Assembly (NCBI RefSeq): GCF_001465345.1 | Contig: NZ_CP013655.1 | Coordinates: 3,287,091-3,351,090 of the forward strand | Length of the DNA: 64,000 nucleotides | Source: Enterococcus rotai | GTDB lineage: Bacteria > Bacillota > Bacilli > Lactobacillales > Enterococcaceae | Reading direction: 5' to 3' | In this document: one piece after another, positions 1 through 8,639 of the stretch | Layout: each line of letters begins with the position of its first letter | Numbering within the stretch: the first letter of the stretch is position 1 | Position numbers and translations under genes: made by a program | The notes under the pieces: model-generated | What the model saw: the letters and a program-made list of their open reading frames with translations, nothing else | Database searches by the model: none | What the model was told of the DNA's origin: nothing

Positions 1-25
1 AGCTTTTGAAGCTAGATATGGTAAC
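1..25. repeat. Possible end fragment of the structured intergenic repeat
   Basis: The first 25 bases contain AGCT, a short spacer and AGCTAGATA. This resembles the closing segment of the repeat copies at 11263-11501 and 42942-43184, which end in GCTAGATAAC or GCTAGAGAAC after an AGCT-like half site. The left part would lie outside the window, so the call rests on a short match. Confidence 0.3.
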
Positions 26-157
26 AACATTCCGCTTTGCTTCACATTGTACTTTTCAACATAAAAACAACTAATGGAAGCAACGTTCCTTTCAGTCACC
101 TTGTACCAATCAACATCAACTCATTTCTTCGTTGTGTTTCTTGGCATGTTTCAAAGC

Positions 158-174
158 AAAAGCGTAATAAGCTC
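158..174. repeat. Fragment of the structured intergenic repeat next to the arcA stop
   Basis: AAAAGCGTAATAAGC (158-172) is identical to the first 15 bases of the repeat copy at 11263. It ends directly before the arcA stop codon at 177. The rest of the ~120-nt element is missing here, so this is a solo edge or a remnant of a copy cut short at the arcA 3' end. Confidence 0.45.
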
Positions 175-176
175 AA

Positions 177-1400
177 TTAAATATCCGTCCGATCAAACGG
201 CATACTCATACAACGAGGACCACCACGTCCACGAACCAGCTCACTGCCAGGAATATAATTTAGCTTAACTCCAGCTTCTTCTAATTTTTGATTGGTAATG
301 GTATTACGGTCATATACGACTACTTCACCTGGTGCAATTGCGAGTGTATTAGACCCATCATTCCATTGTTCCCGTGCTGCAGCAGCAAGATTTCCTCCAC
401 CACAACGGATCAAAGTCACATGATCTAACTCTAAATATTTACATAGAATATGTTCTAATGTATCTGTTTCTTCAGAAATGACTAAACCATCTTTCCCTTG
501 AGAAATTGAGTAAATCGTTAAGTTCCCTTCAATTTCAGGATGGATCGTAAACTTATCGTGGTCTACCATGGTAAATACGGTATCCAGATGCATGAACTTA
601 CGCTCTTCACCAATATCAAAGGCTAAAACTCGTTCAAAGCCCAACTCTTGCTCAAAAATATTTCTAGCTAGTTTTTCAATAGAAACTACATCTGTTCGTT
701 GAGAAATGCCAACTGCAATCAGTTTTTTTGATAAAATTAGTTCATCACCGCCTTCAATACGAGTGTTTTCATCTCGAAGGTAGACCATCGGGACTTGAGC
801 ATCCTTAAACATTGGGTGATGACCAAAAATATATTTACCATATAAGGTTTCTCTACGCCGTGTAACCGAATACATTCGGTTTAAGGAAACACCATGCCCA
901 ATCGTCGCAAACGGATCTCGAGTAAAATACAGATTTGGCATTGGATCGATAATAAATGGATAATGGGTATCAGCAAGATCAGATAGACTATTCTGTTTCA
1001 AAGCCGTTAATTCCGATTTTTGAATACCAGCCATTGTCTTATCAATCAATTCTCGCCCATCCGTGATAGACGCTAAAAATTCCTGCAAATACTGTTTGGT
1101 TCGTTCTTCTTTAATATCTGCTTCGTTTAAGTACTCTGTAATAAAACGTTCTTTAACCTCTTTATCTGTTAAAGATTCAGCAGCCAAGTCCTCTAAGTAA
1201 AGCACCTCTACTTGGTTCATTCTTAATGTTTCCGCAAAAAAGTCATGTTCTTTTTGAGCTTGTTCTAAAAAGGGAATATCATCAAAAAGAAGTGATTCCA
1301 GATAGTCCGGCATTAGATTTTCTAATTCCTTTCCTGGTCTGTGGAGCATTACCGTGTTCAATTTCCCAATTTCAGAAAAAACATTAATTGGATTGTTCAT
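177..1400 (-). CDS. arcA: Arginine deiminase
   Basis: Hydrolyses L-arginine to citrulline and ammonia, the first step of the arginine deiminase pathway that yields ATP and counters acid. The 407-residue length is usual for the family. Visible family motifs are FTRDPF in the first half, the MHLDTVF histidine/aspartate segment, [16 protein letters not shown], and the C-terminal [11 protein letters not shown] with the catalytic cysteine at about residue 397. A TTG lies one codon upstream, but ATG at 1400 is preferred because AAGGAGG sits 7 nt before it. The usual arcB/arcC partners would lie left of the window. The upstream region has a cre-like site and an AT-rich TGCAT-containing palindrome that could bind ArgR-type regulators. 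Confidence 0.97.
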   Translation of the reverse strand: MNNPINVFSEIGKLNTVMLHRPGKELENLMPDYLESLLFDDIPFLEQAQKEHDFFAETLRMNQVEVLYLEDLAAESLTDKEVKERFITEYLNEADIKEERTKQYLQEFLASITDGRELIDKTMAGIQKSELTALKQNSLSDLADTHYPFIIDPMPNLYFTRDPFATIGHGVSLNRMYSVTRRRETLYGKYIFGHHPMFKDAQVPMVYLRDENTRIEGGDELILSKKLIAVGISQRTDVVSIEKLARNIFEQELGFERVLAFDIGEERKFMHLDTVFTMVDHDKFTIHPEIEGNLTIYSISQGKDGLVISEETDTLEHILCKYLELDHVTLIRCGGGNLAAAAREQWNDGSNTLAIAPGEVVVYDRNTITNQKLEEAGVKLNYIPGSELVRGRGGPRCMSMPFDRTDI

Positions 1401-1441
1401 CAAAATACCTCCTTCTTTTGGTTCGTCATTAGCGTAACAAA

Positions 1442-1456
1442 ATGATAGCGTTCTCT
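1442..1456. promoter_or_regulatory. Candidate cre (CcpA) site upstream of arcA
   Basis: ATGATAGCGTTCTCT fits the consensus WTGNAANCGNWNNCW at all but one fixed position. It lies about 40 bp upstream of the arcA start. Catabolite repression of arginine deiminase genes is known in lactic acid bacteria, so the location is sensible. Direct binding is inferred. Confidence 0.45.
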
Positions 1457-1497
1457 TCTTGATATTTTTCGACTTTAAAAGGCAATGATCCTCACAT

Positions 1498-1528
1498 TAT
1501 GCAAAAATGATGCATATTTTTTCATACA
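1498..1528. promoter_or_regulatory. Possible ArgR/AhrC boxes upstream of arcA
   Basis: Two overlapping AT-rich half-palindromes occur here: ATGCAAAAATGATGCAT and TGCATATTTTTTCATACA. They resemble ARG boxes (TGNAT, an A/T core, ATNCA). Position about 100 bp upstream of arcA fits ArgR-type control of the pathway. The match is loose and AT-rich sequence gives chance hits. Confidence 0.33.
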
Positions 1529-1786
1529 TTTAAATTGATAGTTCAACATGGACAAGGTGAATTTATACTTATCCTTTTTTTTCGAGAATATACATGGTTT
1601 TTATTTAAAAATATTTTCTACCTCTTCAATTTTGTTTGATTTCAGGTGTGATTTGTTATTTTTTTAATGTACTTATTTTCTCATCCTAGAGAAATTTGGT
1701 ACACTAAAAAGCTGTTAATCTTTTTTAGCTTCCTAAAAAAGACCAACAACTTTATTCATCTATATAAAATTTTCTATGTTTTGCTT

Positions 1787-2069
1787 CTATTTATGTGAGT
1801 GATAATATTTACGGTCATTCCATAATTGTTCAATCGCGTCCTTTTCATTTTTAAATACGAACAAGTTAGACGAGGGTTAGTCGAAACGATATGCGTAAAT
1901 TTAAAATCTGCCTGTTTTGCTTCATCATGGTTTAAACTGATTTCCGTCATGCTATTTCCAGTTGGATAATAAATAGAAAGTCATCCTGCTTGATTTTTGA
2001 AATTAGTTCTGCAACATCGCTTTTTCTTTCAATCAACGGTAAACATTCTTTAAGCTGTGATGGATCCAT
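1787..2069 (-). pseudogene. Frameshifted small gene, product unknown
   Basis: Reading leftward from ATG at 2069 (AGGGA ribosome site 7 nt before) gives MDPSQLKECLPLIERKSDVA and continues with protein-like sequence to FLFII. The frame then closes, but a second frame continues with TEISLNHDEAKQADFKFTHI, and a third with FKNEKDAIEQLWNDRKYYHS before TAG at 1787. Three abutting segments in three frames, each with normal residue composition, point to one gene of about 90 codons broken by two frameshifts. I do not recognise the family. The indels are visible in the sequence; decay rather than sequencing error is inferred. Confidence 0.6.
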
Positions 2070-2287
2070 GGTCATTTCCCTTTTTTTTTTATAAACATTT
2101 GTAGCTTTGCGACTGTTATCAGGATAACCGAAAAATTACTATGATTTTTCTCTTTAAATAGGGAAAAAAAATTCTATTTTGATTACTACTCAGTCTTAAG
2201 CAAAATAAGCACTTTCAATTGATCCCCAAATTCCGCTCCACTTTTTATTTCTCACATGGAATGTTCCAGTGTGAAAAGGAATAGCCT

Positions 2288-2550
2288 ATTGTACAATTCG
2301 GCGACATCAAGGCCGTCGCACTCACAACTCATGCAACAACATTATTATTTTCTCGCTTTTTCGCCCCAATGGTCCCTGCAACTCCACCGGCAGAAGCATT
2401 CAAGACATCCCAATAGGTAAACTACTAGCGAACAGCAGTGGTAAGGTTGTTTGTTTAGTGATTCCAGTAGTTTATTATCCTTCATTTTCATTACAGAAAG
2501 GGCTGATTGGCATGCTTGAGCTTTTTTGGGTCTATCTACCTAGTTTTTAA
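2288..2550 (+). pseudogene. Possible relic of a membrane protein gene
   Basis: A rightward frame reads GDIKAVALTTHATTLLFSRF and on to PPAEAFKTS before a stop at 2414. One frame over, it continues with PIGKLLANSSGKVVCLVIPV to a stop at 2548-2550. Both parts are rich in hydrophobic residues, and the join resembles a transporter C-terminus with one frameshift. No start or ribosome site is seen, so this would be a 3' remnant. The assignment is weak. The rest of 1530-2692 shows only AT-rich sequence and the lepA terminator. Confidence 0.28.
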
Positions 2551-2607
2551 TTCCTTAAATTCAAGTTATCTATAGGACTCAAGAACAGGCGTTACAATCT
2601 ATTTTAG

Positions 2608-2640
2608 AAAAAAATCCCACGAGTTTATACGCTCGTGGGA
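2608..2640 (-). terminator. Terminator of lepA
   Basis: A perfect 9-bp stem (TCCCACGAG / CTCGTGGGA) with an 8-nt loop is followed on the leftward strand by seven T residues. It lies about 50 bp past the lepA stop. Confidence 0.85.
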
Positions 2641-2692
2641 TACATGTGGGAAAATCCAATTTTTATTTTTAACTAAAGCTCTCAAACCCTTG

Positions 2693-4528
2693 CTACTTCT
2701 TCGGTTCGTCCTCGTCCATTTTCAGAACAGCCATGAAGGCTTCTTGCGGTACTTCAACAGAACCGACTTGTTTCATTCGTTTCTTACCATCTTTTTGTTT
2801 TTCCAACAACTTACGTTTACGTGAAATATCTCCACCATAACATTTAGCCAAAACATTTTTCCGCAACGCTTTGATTGTTGAGCGAGCAGTGATTTTTTGA
2901 CCGATTGCAGCTTGAACTGGCACTTCAAATTGCTGGCGTGGAATTAATTTTTTCAACTTCTCAACGATTACTTTGCCACGTTCAAAAGCAAAATCTTTAT
3001 GCACAATAAAACTCAATGCATCGACTTTCTCTGAATTCAACAGAATATCCATCTTAGACAGATTACTCTTGCGGTAACCAATCATCTCATAGTCTAATGA
3101 AGCATAGCCTTTTGTACCAGATTTCAAACGGTCAAAGAAATCATATACGATTTCTGATAAAGGCATATCGTAAATAACGTTCACTCGGTATTCATCTAAA
3201 TAATCCATCGTCACAAATTCACCACGTTTGCGTTGTGAGATTTCCATTACAGCACCTACATATTCATTAGGCACCATGATCGTTGCTTTAACGTATGGTT
3301 CTTCTACAAAATCAACACTGCTTTGATCCGGAAATTCAGCTGGATTATCTACTACGATTTTCGTCCCGTCTGTTTTAGTCACATGATAAATTACGGACGG
3401 CGCTGTCGTAATCAAATCAAGATTAAATTCTCGTTCTAACCGTTCTTGAATCACGTCCATATGCAGTAAGCCTAAAAATCCGCAACGATAACCAAATCCT
3501 AAAGCTTGAGAAGATTCCGCTTCAAACTGCAAAGCCGCATCGTTTAATTGTAATTTTTCTAGGGCTTCACGTAATTCAACATAGCGAGAGTTATCGATTG
3601 GGTACAATCCGCAATAAACCATCGGATTCATTTTGCGATAGCCTGCTAATGCCTCTTTGGCAGGATTATTGGCTAATGTCACAGTATCCCCTACTTGGGT
3701 ATCGCGAACCGTTTTGATTGCGGCTGTAATGTAACCTACGTCCCCAACCATTAAGAAATCACGGCTGATCGGTTTTGGTGAGAAAATACCGACATCGGTT
3801 ACTTCAAAGGTTTTATTGTTGTTCATCATCATGATTTTATCGCCAGGTTTTACGACACCATCCATGATCCGGACATTTAAAATAACCCCACGATAACTGT
3901 CATAAACTGAATCGAAAATCAACGCCTTCAATGGTGCTTCAAGATCCCCAGTTGGGGCTGGCACTAGATCTACGATTTGTTCTAAGATCTCTTCGATCCC
4001 AATTCCAGCTTTAGCACTTGCTAGAACAGCCTCACTAGCATCGATCCCAATCACATCTTCGATTTCTGTACGAACTCGTTCTGGATCAGCTGCTGGTAAA
4101 TCGATTTTATTGATGACTGGAATAATTTCTAAATCATTATCTAAGGCTAAATAAACGTTGGCTAACGTTTGTGCTTCGATCCCTTGTGCTGCATCAACGA
4201 CTAAAATAGCTCCTTCGCAGGCCGCCAAACTTCTTGATACCTCATAGGTAAAATCCACGTGCCCTGGAGTGTCGATTAGATGGAAGATATAATCTTCCCC
4301 ATCTTTCGCTGTATATGTCAATTCAACAGCATTCAATTTAATCGTAATGCCACGTTCACGTTCTAAATCCATCGCATCCAATAACTGATCTTGCATTTCA
4401 CGATCAGAAACTGTTTCTGTTTTTTGTAAAATCCGGTCAGCTAGAGTGGATTTTCCATGGTCAATATGAGCAATAATGGAAAAGTTACGAATTTTCTCTT
4501 GTCTTTGCTTCATTTCATTTATATTCAT
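2693..4528 (-). CDS. lepA: Elongation factor 4 (LepA), ribosome back-translocase GTPase
   Basis: A cytosolic translational GTPase that binds stalled or mis-translocated ribosomes and can move tRNAs backward. The 611-residue length is normal. G1 is AHIDHGKST near residue 20, followed by the switch region [17 protein letters not shown] (G3) and NKIDLP (G4). The LepA-specific C-terminal region follows, including the late block [19 protein letters not shown] and the lysine-rich tail. Start ATG at 4528 has GAGGACT upstream. The gene is monocistronic, with a promoter-like site at 4629-4657 and a clear terminator at 2608-2640. Confidence 0.98.
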   Translation of the reverse strand: MNINEMKQRQEKIRNFSIIAHIDHGKSTLADRILQKTETVSDREMQDQLLDAMDLERERGITIKLNAVELTYTAKDGEDYIFHLIDTPGHVDFTYEVSRSLAACEGAILVVDAAQGIEAQTLANVYLALDNDLEIIPVINKIDLPAADPERVRTEIEDVIGIDASEAVLASAKAGIGIEEILEQIVDLVPAPTGDLEAPLKALIFDSVYDSYRGVILNVRIMDGVVKPGDKIMMMNNNKTFEVTDVGIFSPKPISRDFLMVGDVGYITAAIKTVRDTQVGDTVTLANNPAKEALAGYRKMNPMVYCGLYPIDNSRYVELREALEKLQLNDAALQFEAESSQALGFGYRCGFLGLLHMDVIQERLEREFNLDLITTAPSVIYHVTKTDGTKIVVDNPAEFPDQSSVDFVEEPYVKATIMVPNEYVGAVMEISQRKRGEFVTMDYLDEYRVNVIYDMPLSEIVYDFFDRLKSGTKGYASLDYEMIGYRKSNLSKMDILLNSEKVDALSFIVHKDFAFERGKVIVEKLKKLIPRQQFEVPVQAAIGQKITARSTIKALRKNVLAKCYGGDISRKRKLLEKQKDGKKRMKQVGSVEVPQEAFMAVLKMDEDEPKK

Positions 4529-4628
4529 TAATAGTCCTCATTTCTTTTATGAACAGCTGAATGAGCAGGTGATTTTTAATTTTGGCTCCGTCGCTCATCG
4601 CTCAGATCATTTTCAATCAGCACTTTTC

Positions 4629-4657
4629 ATTATAACAAGATTTCGCCTAGAATTAAA
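4629..4657 (-). promoter_or_regulatory. Candidate lepA promoter
   Basis: On the leftward strand a consensus TATAAT (-10, 4629-4634) has TTTAAT 17 bp upstream (4652-4657) as a weak -35. It gives a leader of about 95 nt before lepA. Confidence 0.5.
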
Positions 4658-4927
4658 GAACTTTCCTATGTTTACCAGAATCTAGTACTCTCCTTTGACT
4701 ATTAAAGGTAAATTTCATCTTCCTTGATAGATTTCTTGCTAGTTATAGTTGATTTCACTGTGTCTTGATCAATAAATTTTCCGATTCATTTGCCACCTCT
4801 AACTAGAAGCTTCGCATACTCCATTAGGTCTAGAAACCCCTCTTTACTATTTCTTAGGAAGTAATACTCTATTTATTCCGTTTTTTTTGATATACTGAAG
4901 GTAGAAAAAATAATTGGAGATGGAAAA
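4658..4927. other. Intergenic region between divergent lepA and the Eis-like gene
   Basis: No gene-like frame or clear hairpin is seen. TATACT at 4891-4896 is a plausible -10 for the rightward gene, but there is no good -35. GGAG at 4916-4919 is its ribosome site. Confidence 0.4.
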
Positions 4928-6148
4928 ATGGACCAAAAAGAGTTCAGAGATAGTTTAGAATTAAAAGCCGTAGATGAAAAATATGTCGATCAATTTAATG
5001 AGTTATTGAGTTATGTCTTTCAATTTACAGAAGCTGATTTAGAAGAAAGCGGCTATGAAAGTAAAAAAGAATTGATCAAATCGAAACAACCGATTTTAGA
5101 GCAATCAAAAGTTTTTGGTTGGTTCCATGAAGATCAATTGATCTCTCAAATTGCCATTTATCCTTGTGAGGTCAATATTCACGGTACCCTTTTCAAAATG
5201 GGCGGGATCACGGGTGTGGGGACATATCCGGAATATGCCAACCATGGTTTGATGCAGGATTTGATTCATCTTGCCCTGAAAAATATGCGGGAAGATCAAC
5301 AGTGGATTTCTTACCTTTATCCCTACAGTATTCCTTATTACCGTAGAAAAGGCTGGGAGATCATGTCCGATAAACTATCGTTCAAAATTCGTGATACCCA
5401 ACTACCGAAACAAGTTGAAGTACCTGGAATGGTGGAACGTGTCAGTGTTGATCATGAAGATGTCTTTACTGTCTATGCCAAATTTGCCCGACAAAATCAT
5501 GGTGCCTTGATCCGCAGTGAATTTAACTGGGAAGAATATTGGCGCTTTGAAAATGAAGATGAACGGACCGCAGCTGTCTATTATGGCGCGAATCAAGAGC
5601 CGTTAGGTGTACTCTTTTACTGGGTAGCGGAAGATGTCTTTCATATTAAAGAAATGTTTTATATCAATCAGGAAGCTCGTAATGGCTTATGGAATTTCAT
5701 TTCAGCTCATTTCTCTATGATCGATTGGGCTGAAGGCGATATTTATAAAAATGAACCGTTAGCCTTTTTACTAGATGACAGTCAAATCAAGGAAACCATC
5801 GAACCTTATTACATGGCTAGAATCGTGGACGTAAAAGAAATGTTGCTAGCTTATCCCTATGCCAGTACCGCAAAACCGTTTCATTTTGTCGTAAGTGATC
5901 CTGTGGCGGAATGGAATAATGGTGTATTCAGTCTTTTATGGGATGAAGACGATCAGGTTTCTGTGACCGATGAACCGTTGGGACAACCTGTGCAGATCGA
6001 TATTCAAACGTTGACTTGTCTACTGATGAACTATCGTCGCCCAACCTATCTACATCGGATCGAACGATTAGAGACAGATAAAGAAACCTTAAATTCATTA
6101 GAACGAATTTTCCCTGATCAAGAAGCTTATTTTAGCGATTATTTTTGA
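4928..6148 (+). CDS. Eis-family GNAT N-acetyltransferase
   Basis: A predicted acetyl-CoA-dependent N-acetyltransferase of the Eis type. Family members acetylate amines, including aminoglycosides in some species; the natural substrate here is unknown. The 406-residue length matches the three-part Eis layout: an N-terminal GNAT domain (about 1-150) with the acetyl-CoA loop region GVGTYPEYANHGLM, a second GNAT-like domain, and a C-terminal sterol-carrier-like domain beginning near residue 295. YPYSIPYYRRKGWE is typical of the first domain. ATG follows TTGGAGATGGAAAA. It stands first in a rightward group with the next two genes, but 55 bp separates it from the next start. Confidence 0.85.
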   Translation: MDQKEFRDSLELKAVDEKYVDQFNELLSYVFQFTEADLEESGYESKKELIKSKQPILEQSKVFGWFHEDQLISQIAIYPCEVNIHGTLFKMGGITGVGTYPEYANHGLMQDLIHLALKNMREDQQWISYLYPYSIPYYRRKGWEIMSDKLSFKIRDTQLPKQVEVPGMVERVSVDHEDVFTVYAKFARQNHGALIRSEFNWEEYWRFENEDERTAAVYYGANQEPLGVLFYWVAEDVFHIKEMFYINQEARNGLWNFISAHFSMIDWAEGDIYKNEPLAFLLDDSQIKETIEPYYMARIVDVKEMLLAYPYASTAKPFHFVVSDPVAEWNNGVFSLLWDEDDQVSVTDEPLGQPVQIDIQTLTCLLMNYRRPTYLHRIERLETDKETLNSLERIFPDQEAYFSDYF

Positions 6149-6203
6149 TCATTATTAACACTTTAACATTACAACAGATAACGTTCACTGGAGGAAACAA
6201 CAC

Positions 6204-6683
6204 ATGAAAATTTACTTTGCAGGACCAATGTTTGCGAAAGCTGACTTACTTTACAACGAATTTTTAGTCAAACAAATTCGTGCGCTGGATGATTCATTAG
6301 AGGTTTACTTACCGCAAGAAAACGGTGCAATCAATGATAAAACAGCCTATGCAGACAGCACGATGATCGCATTAGCTGATACTGAACGAGTACTTGAAAG
6401 TGATCTATTAGTCGCTGTTTTGGATGGTATTACGATCGATGCTGGTGTGGCTTCTGAAATTGGGGTCGCTTATGCAAAAAACATCCCGATGATTGGTTTG
6501 TATACTGATACACGCCAACAAGGAGCCGATAACCAAAAGAAATTAGCGGCTTTGAGTGAGACTGCTGAAAATCAATTCCATTATCTTAATTTGTATACAG
6601 TCGGCTTACTGAAGTTAAATGGAACTGTTGCTACGAATGAACAAGATTTCTTAGAATTGATCAAAGAACAATTCACTAAATAA
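6204..6683 (+). CDS. Nucleoside 2-deoxyribosyltransferase
   Basis: Exchanges the base of 2'-deoxynucleosides, allowing purine and pyrimidine salvage in the cytosol. The 159-residue length is standard. Motifs are the N-terminal IYFAGPMF, a central DLLVAVLDG, and DAGVASEIGVAYA, in which Glu85 is the expected nucleophile. The start has GGAGGAAAC upstream. Neighbouring genes give no direct pathway link; salvage enzymes of this type are common in lactobacilli and enterococci. Confidence 0.93.
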   Translation: MKIYFAGPMFAKADLLYNEFLVKQIRALDDSLEVYLPQENGAINDKTAYADSTMIALADTERVLESDLLVAVLDGITIDAGVASEIGVAYAKNIPMIGLYTDTRQQGADNQKKLAALSETAENQFHYLNLYTVGLLKLNGTVATNEQDFLELIKEQFTK

Positions 6684-6725
6684 TTCAGTTGTACTTTATA
6701 AAATACGAAAATTGGAGGCTTTTAT

Positions 6726-7403
6726 ATGAAGTTAGAATTTGAAGATAAACAAGAAAAAAATGCCTTTTACTTTTTACTCGTATTTGGTTTTATTACATTA
6801 CTCGTCAATATCGTTAAAACTTTTGTGGTTCAGCCAACTGAACAATATGTGCTGTTAACCTTTGAAATGATTGCTGGGATTGCAGTAATCTTTCTACCGT
6901 TCGTTTTTACAAAATTTACTGGATTAGTTTTTCCAAAAATGGTCCGCCTTTATTATTGGTTTTTCATTTGGATCGCAGTATTTCTTGGAACTGGGCTACG
7001 TTTGATTATTATCGTACCATTTTGGGATAAAATTTTACACGCAGTTAGCCCGATTTTATTGGTCGCAGTAGGTTATGCAATCATTGGCTATTGTTTACGT
7101 GACGCTGATTTTACCAAAGTTAGTCCTTGGTTGTTTATTATTATGGGCTTTGCTTTTGCTGGATTAGCTGGTGTCTTCTGGGAGTTTTGGGAGTTTCTCT
7201 GTGATTCGCTTGGTAACATGAATTTGCAGCGTTATATGACGGAAGCAGGTAAACCATACATTGGTCGGGCAGCATTGATGGATACGATGGGCGATCTATT
7301 TACAAATACGATCGGTGCCTTGATATTAACCGTTTATAGCTTTACTCAACGACATAAAGCTGATTATTTTAAAGCTTATGCATTTAGAAAAGTTAAAAAA
7401 TAA
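6726..7403 (+). CDS. Multi-pass membrane protein, YjdF/DUF2238-like
   Basis: A 225-residue protein with about six hydrophobic segments: residues 14-32, 40-60, 70-95, 100-122, 134-155 and 190-207. Between the fifth and sixth it has FWEFWEFLCDSLG and later ALMDTMGDLFTNTIGAL. This resembles the EWxxD...DTxxDLxxDxxGA pattern of the YjdF/DUF2238 family, whose function is not established. TTGGAGGC precedes the ATG. The gene ends 4-40 bp before a strong hairpin that serves both this gene and the converging ohr. Confidence 0.6.
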   Translation: MKLEFEDKQEKNAFYFLLVFGFITLLVNIVKTFVVQPTEQYVLLTFEMIAGIAVIFLPFVFTKFTGLVFPKMVRLYYWFFIWIAVFLGTGLRLIIIVPFWDKILHAVSPILLVAVGYAIIGYCLRDADFTKVSPWLFIIMGFAFAGLAGVFWEFWEFLCDSLGNMNLQRYMTEAGKPYIGRAALMDTMGDLFTNTIGALILTVYSFTQRHKADYFKAYAFRKVKK

Positions 7404-7443
7404 AAAACGAGCACTTTAGAAAGCCTAAAGTGCTTGTTTTTTT
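7402..7443. terminator. Bidirectional terminator
   Basis: A 10-bp perfect stem (AGCACTTTAG / CTAAAGTGCT) with a 5-nt loop is flanked by an A-run on the left and a T-run on the right. It can therefore end transcription of both the rightward membrane gene and leftward ohr. Confidence 0.85.
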
Positions 7444-7446
7444 GTG

Positions 7447-7851
7447 CTATTCTACTTCTAACTCTACTGAAATATTGCCTCTTGTCGCTTTTGAATACGG
7501 GCATACTTCATGAGCTGCTTTGACTAATTCTTCCGCAGTTTCACGATCAACATCATCGATTTTCACAGATAAGACAACCCCTACTTGGAAACCAGACTGT
7601 TCATCGCTAAATAGAGAAACAGTTGCTTTTACAGTACTTTTAGACGTAATCTTTTTTTGTGCCATAACAAGTTCCAACGCACTATTGAAACAAGAACTGT
7701 ATGCTGCCGCAAATAATTGTTCTGGATTTGTTTTATTTTCTTGATGAGGTCCAGGAGAGGTTACTTGATAACTAAATGATTTATCAGGTGAAAATACTTC
7801 CCCTTCTCTTCCGCCTGTATTGATAATGGTTGTTGAATAGATTTTTTTCAT
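7447..7851 (-). CDS. ohr: Organic hydroperoxide reductase Ohr (OsmC family)
   Basis: A thiol-dependent peroxidase that reduces organic hydroperoxides to alcohols in the cytosol. The 134-residue length is typical. The two redox cysteines are present: Cys54 in AAAYSSCFNSAL and Cys117 in CPYSKATRGNI. The motif CPYSxAT separates Ohr from general OsmC proteins. The start ATG follows GGAGGAAT. The MarR-type repressor ohrR lies upstream on the same strand, and a perfect OhrR-type palindrome lies between the -35 and -10 of the ohr promoter. Confidence 0.95.
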   Translation of the reverse strand: MKKIYSTTIINTGGREGEVFSPDKSFSYQVTSPGPHQENKTNPEQLFAAAYSSCFNSALELVMAQKKITSKSTVKATVSLFSDEQSGFQVGVVLSVKIDDVDRETAEELVKAAHEVCPYSKATRGNISVELEVE

Positions 7852-7880
7852 GATTCATTCCTCCGCTTCTTTTTCATAGG

Positions 7881-7909
7881 ACTATATCGTACAATTAAAT
7901 TGTACACAA
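7881..7909 (-). promoter_or_regulatory. ohr promoter with OhrR operator in the spacer
   Basis: The leftward -35 is TTGTGT (7904-7909) and the -10 is TATAGT (7881-7886), with a 17-bp spacer. The perfect palindrome GTACAATTAAATTGTAC (7889-7905) fills the spacer and matches the TACAATT-AATTGTA operator known for OhrR. Binding would block RNA polymerase until the regulator is oxidised. Confidence 0.85.
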
Positions 7910-7970
7910 CATTTATTCAAAAGTACATTAGTTTGCTTGAGCTTTTTATTCTTTCCAAAGAAAAAACGTC

Positions 7971-8006
7971 AAAAAGTAGGATCTAGTAACGAGCATCCTA
8001 CTTTTT
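7971..8006 (-). terminator. Terminator of ohrR
   Basis: A 12-bp perfect stem (AAAAAGTAGGAT / ATCCTACTTTTT) with a 12-nt loop lies 16 bp after the ohrR stop, so ohrR and ohr are separate transcripts. T-rich sequence follows on the leftward strand. Confidence 0.8.
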
Positions 8007-8022
8007 AACGTCGTGTTCTATT

Positions 8023-8469
8023 TTATTTTAACTGTGTAATATCATTTACCTGTTTACTTAAAGCATTGATTTGTTTGATTAAGGAAAAATAGTCTGTTTC
8101 ACTAAAATCTAACTGAGTCAAACAGCCTTCCACTTGGTCATAAATCTCTGTTTCCAGCTGAATTGCCTTTTCTGTAAGGGAAATAATCACAATCCGTTCA
8201 TCATCTGGCAATCTGTCACGATTGAGGTAACCATTTTTTTCCATTCTTTTCAGCATAGGTGTCAACGTCCCTGTATCTAATTCAAGTTTTTCGCCGATAT
8301 CCGAGATCCGTTGATCTGAATATTCCCAAAGAACAAGCAATACTAAATATTGGGGATACGTTAAATTAAATGGTTTTAATGCTTTAGCATACATTCTATT
8401 AAATTGTTTGGAGACACTTTGTAAAGAAAAACATAGTTGTTCTTCTAGTCTTCTACTTTTTTTATCCAC
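8023..8469 (-). CDS. ohrR: MarR-family peroxide-sensing repressor OhrR
   Basis: A dimeric winged-helix repressor that senses organic peroxides through an N-terminal cysteine and controls ohr. The 148-residue protein has Cys13 in LEEQLCFSLQSVSK, matching the reactive cysteine of Bacillus OhrR. LTYPQYLVLLVLWE follows, and then the wing and recognition-helix region LDTGTLTPMLKRMEKNGYL and DERIVIISLT. It carries no extra C-terminal cysteine pair, so it is of the one-Cys type. The start is GTG with GAGGGA upstream. It is transcribed separately from ohr, with a strong hairpin between them. Confidence 0.92.
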   Translation of the reverse strand: MDKKSRRLEEQLCFSLQSVSKQFNRMYAKALKPFNLTYPQYLVLLVLWEYSDQRISDIGEKLELDTGTLTPMLKRMEKNGYLNRDRLPDDERIVIISLTEKAIQLETEIYDQVEGCLTQLDFSETDYFSLIKQINALSKQVNDITQLK

Positions 8470-8547
8470 TAGATCCCTCTTTTGGCAATTGTTATAATAG
8501 TTAGATTCTACACAATATCGTTTTTAAAATCAATTTTTTTCACTTAT

Positions 8548-8594
8548 AAAAAAAGTGTGAAGGGGATAACTCTACGAGTCATATCCCTTCACAC
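8548..8594 (-). terminator. Terminator of clpB
   Basis: A 10-bp stem (GTGTGAAGGG / CCCTTCACAC) closes about 45 bp past the clpB stop, and seven T residues follow on the leftward strand. Confidence 0.85.
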
Positions 8595-8639
8595 GGAATC
8601 CGAATAGCTGCTTCTGTCTCAGCCTCAATTAGCTTTAAC

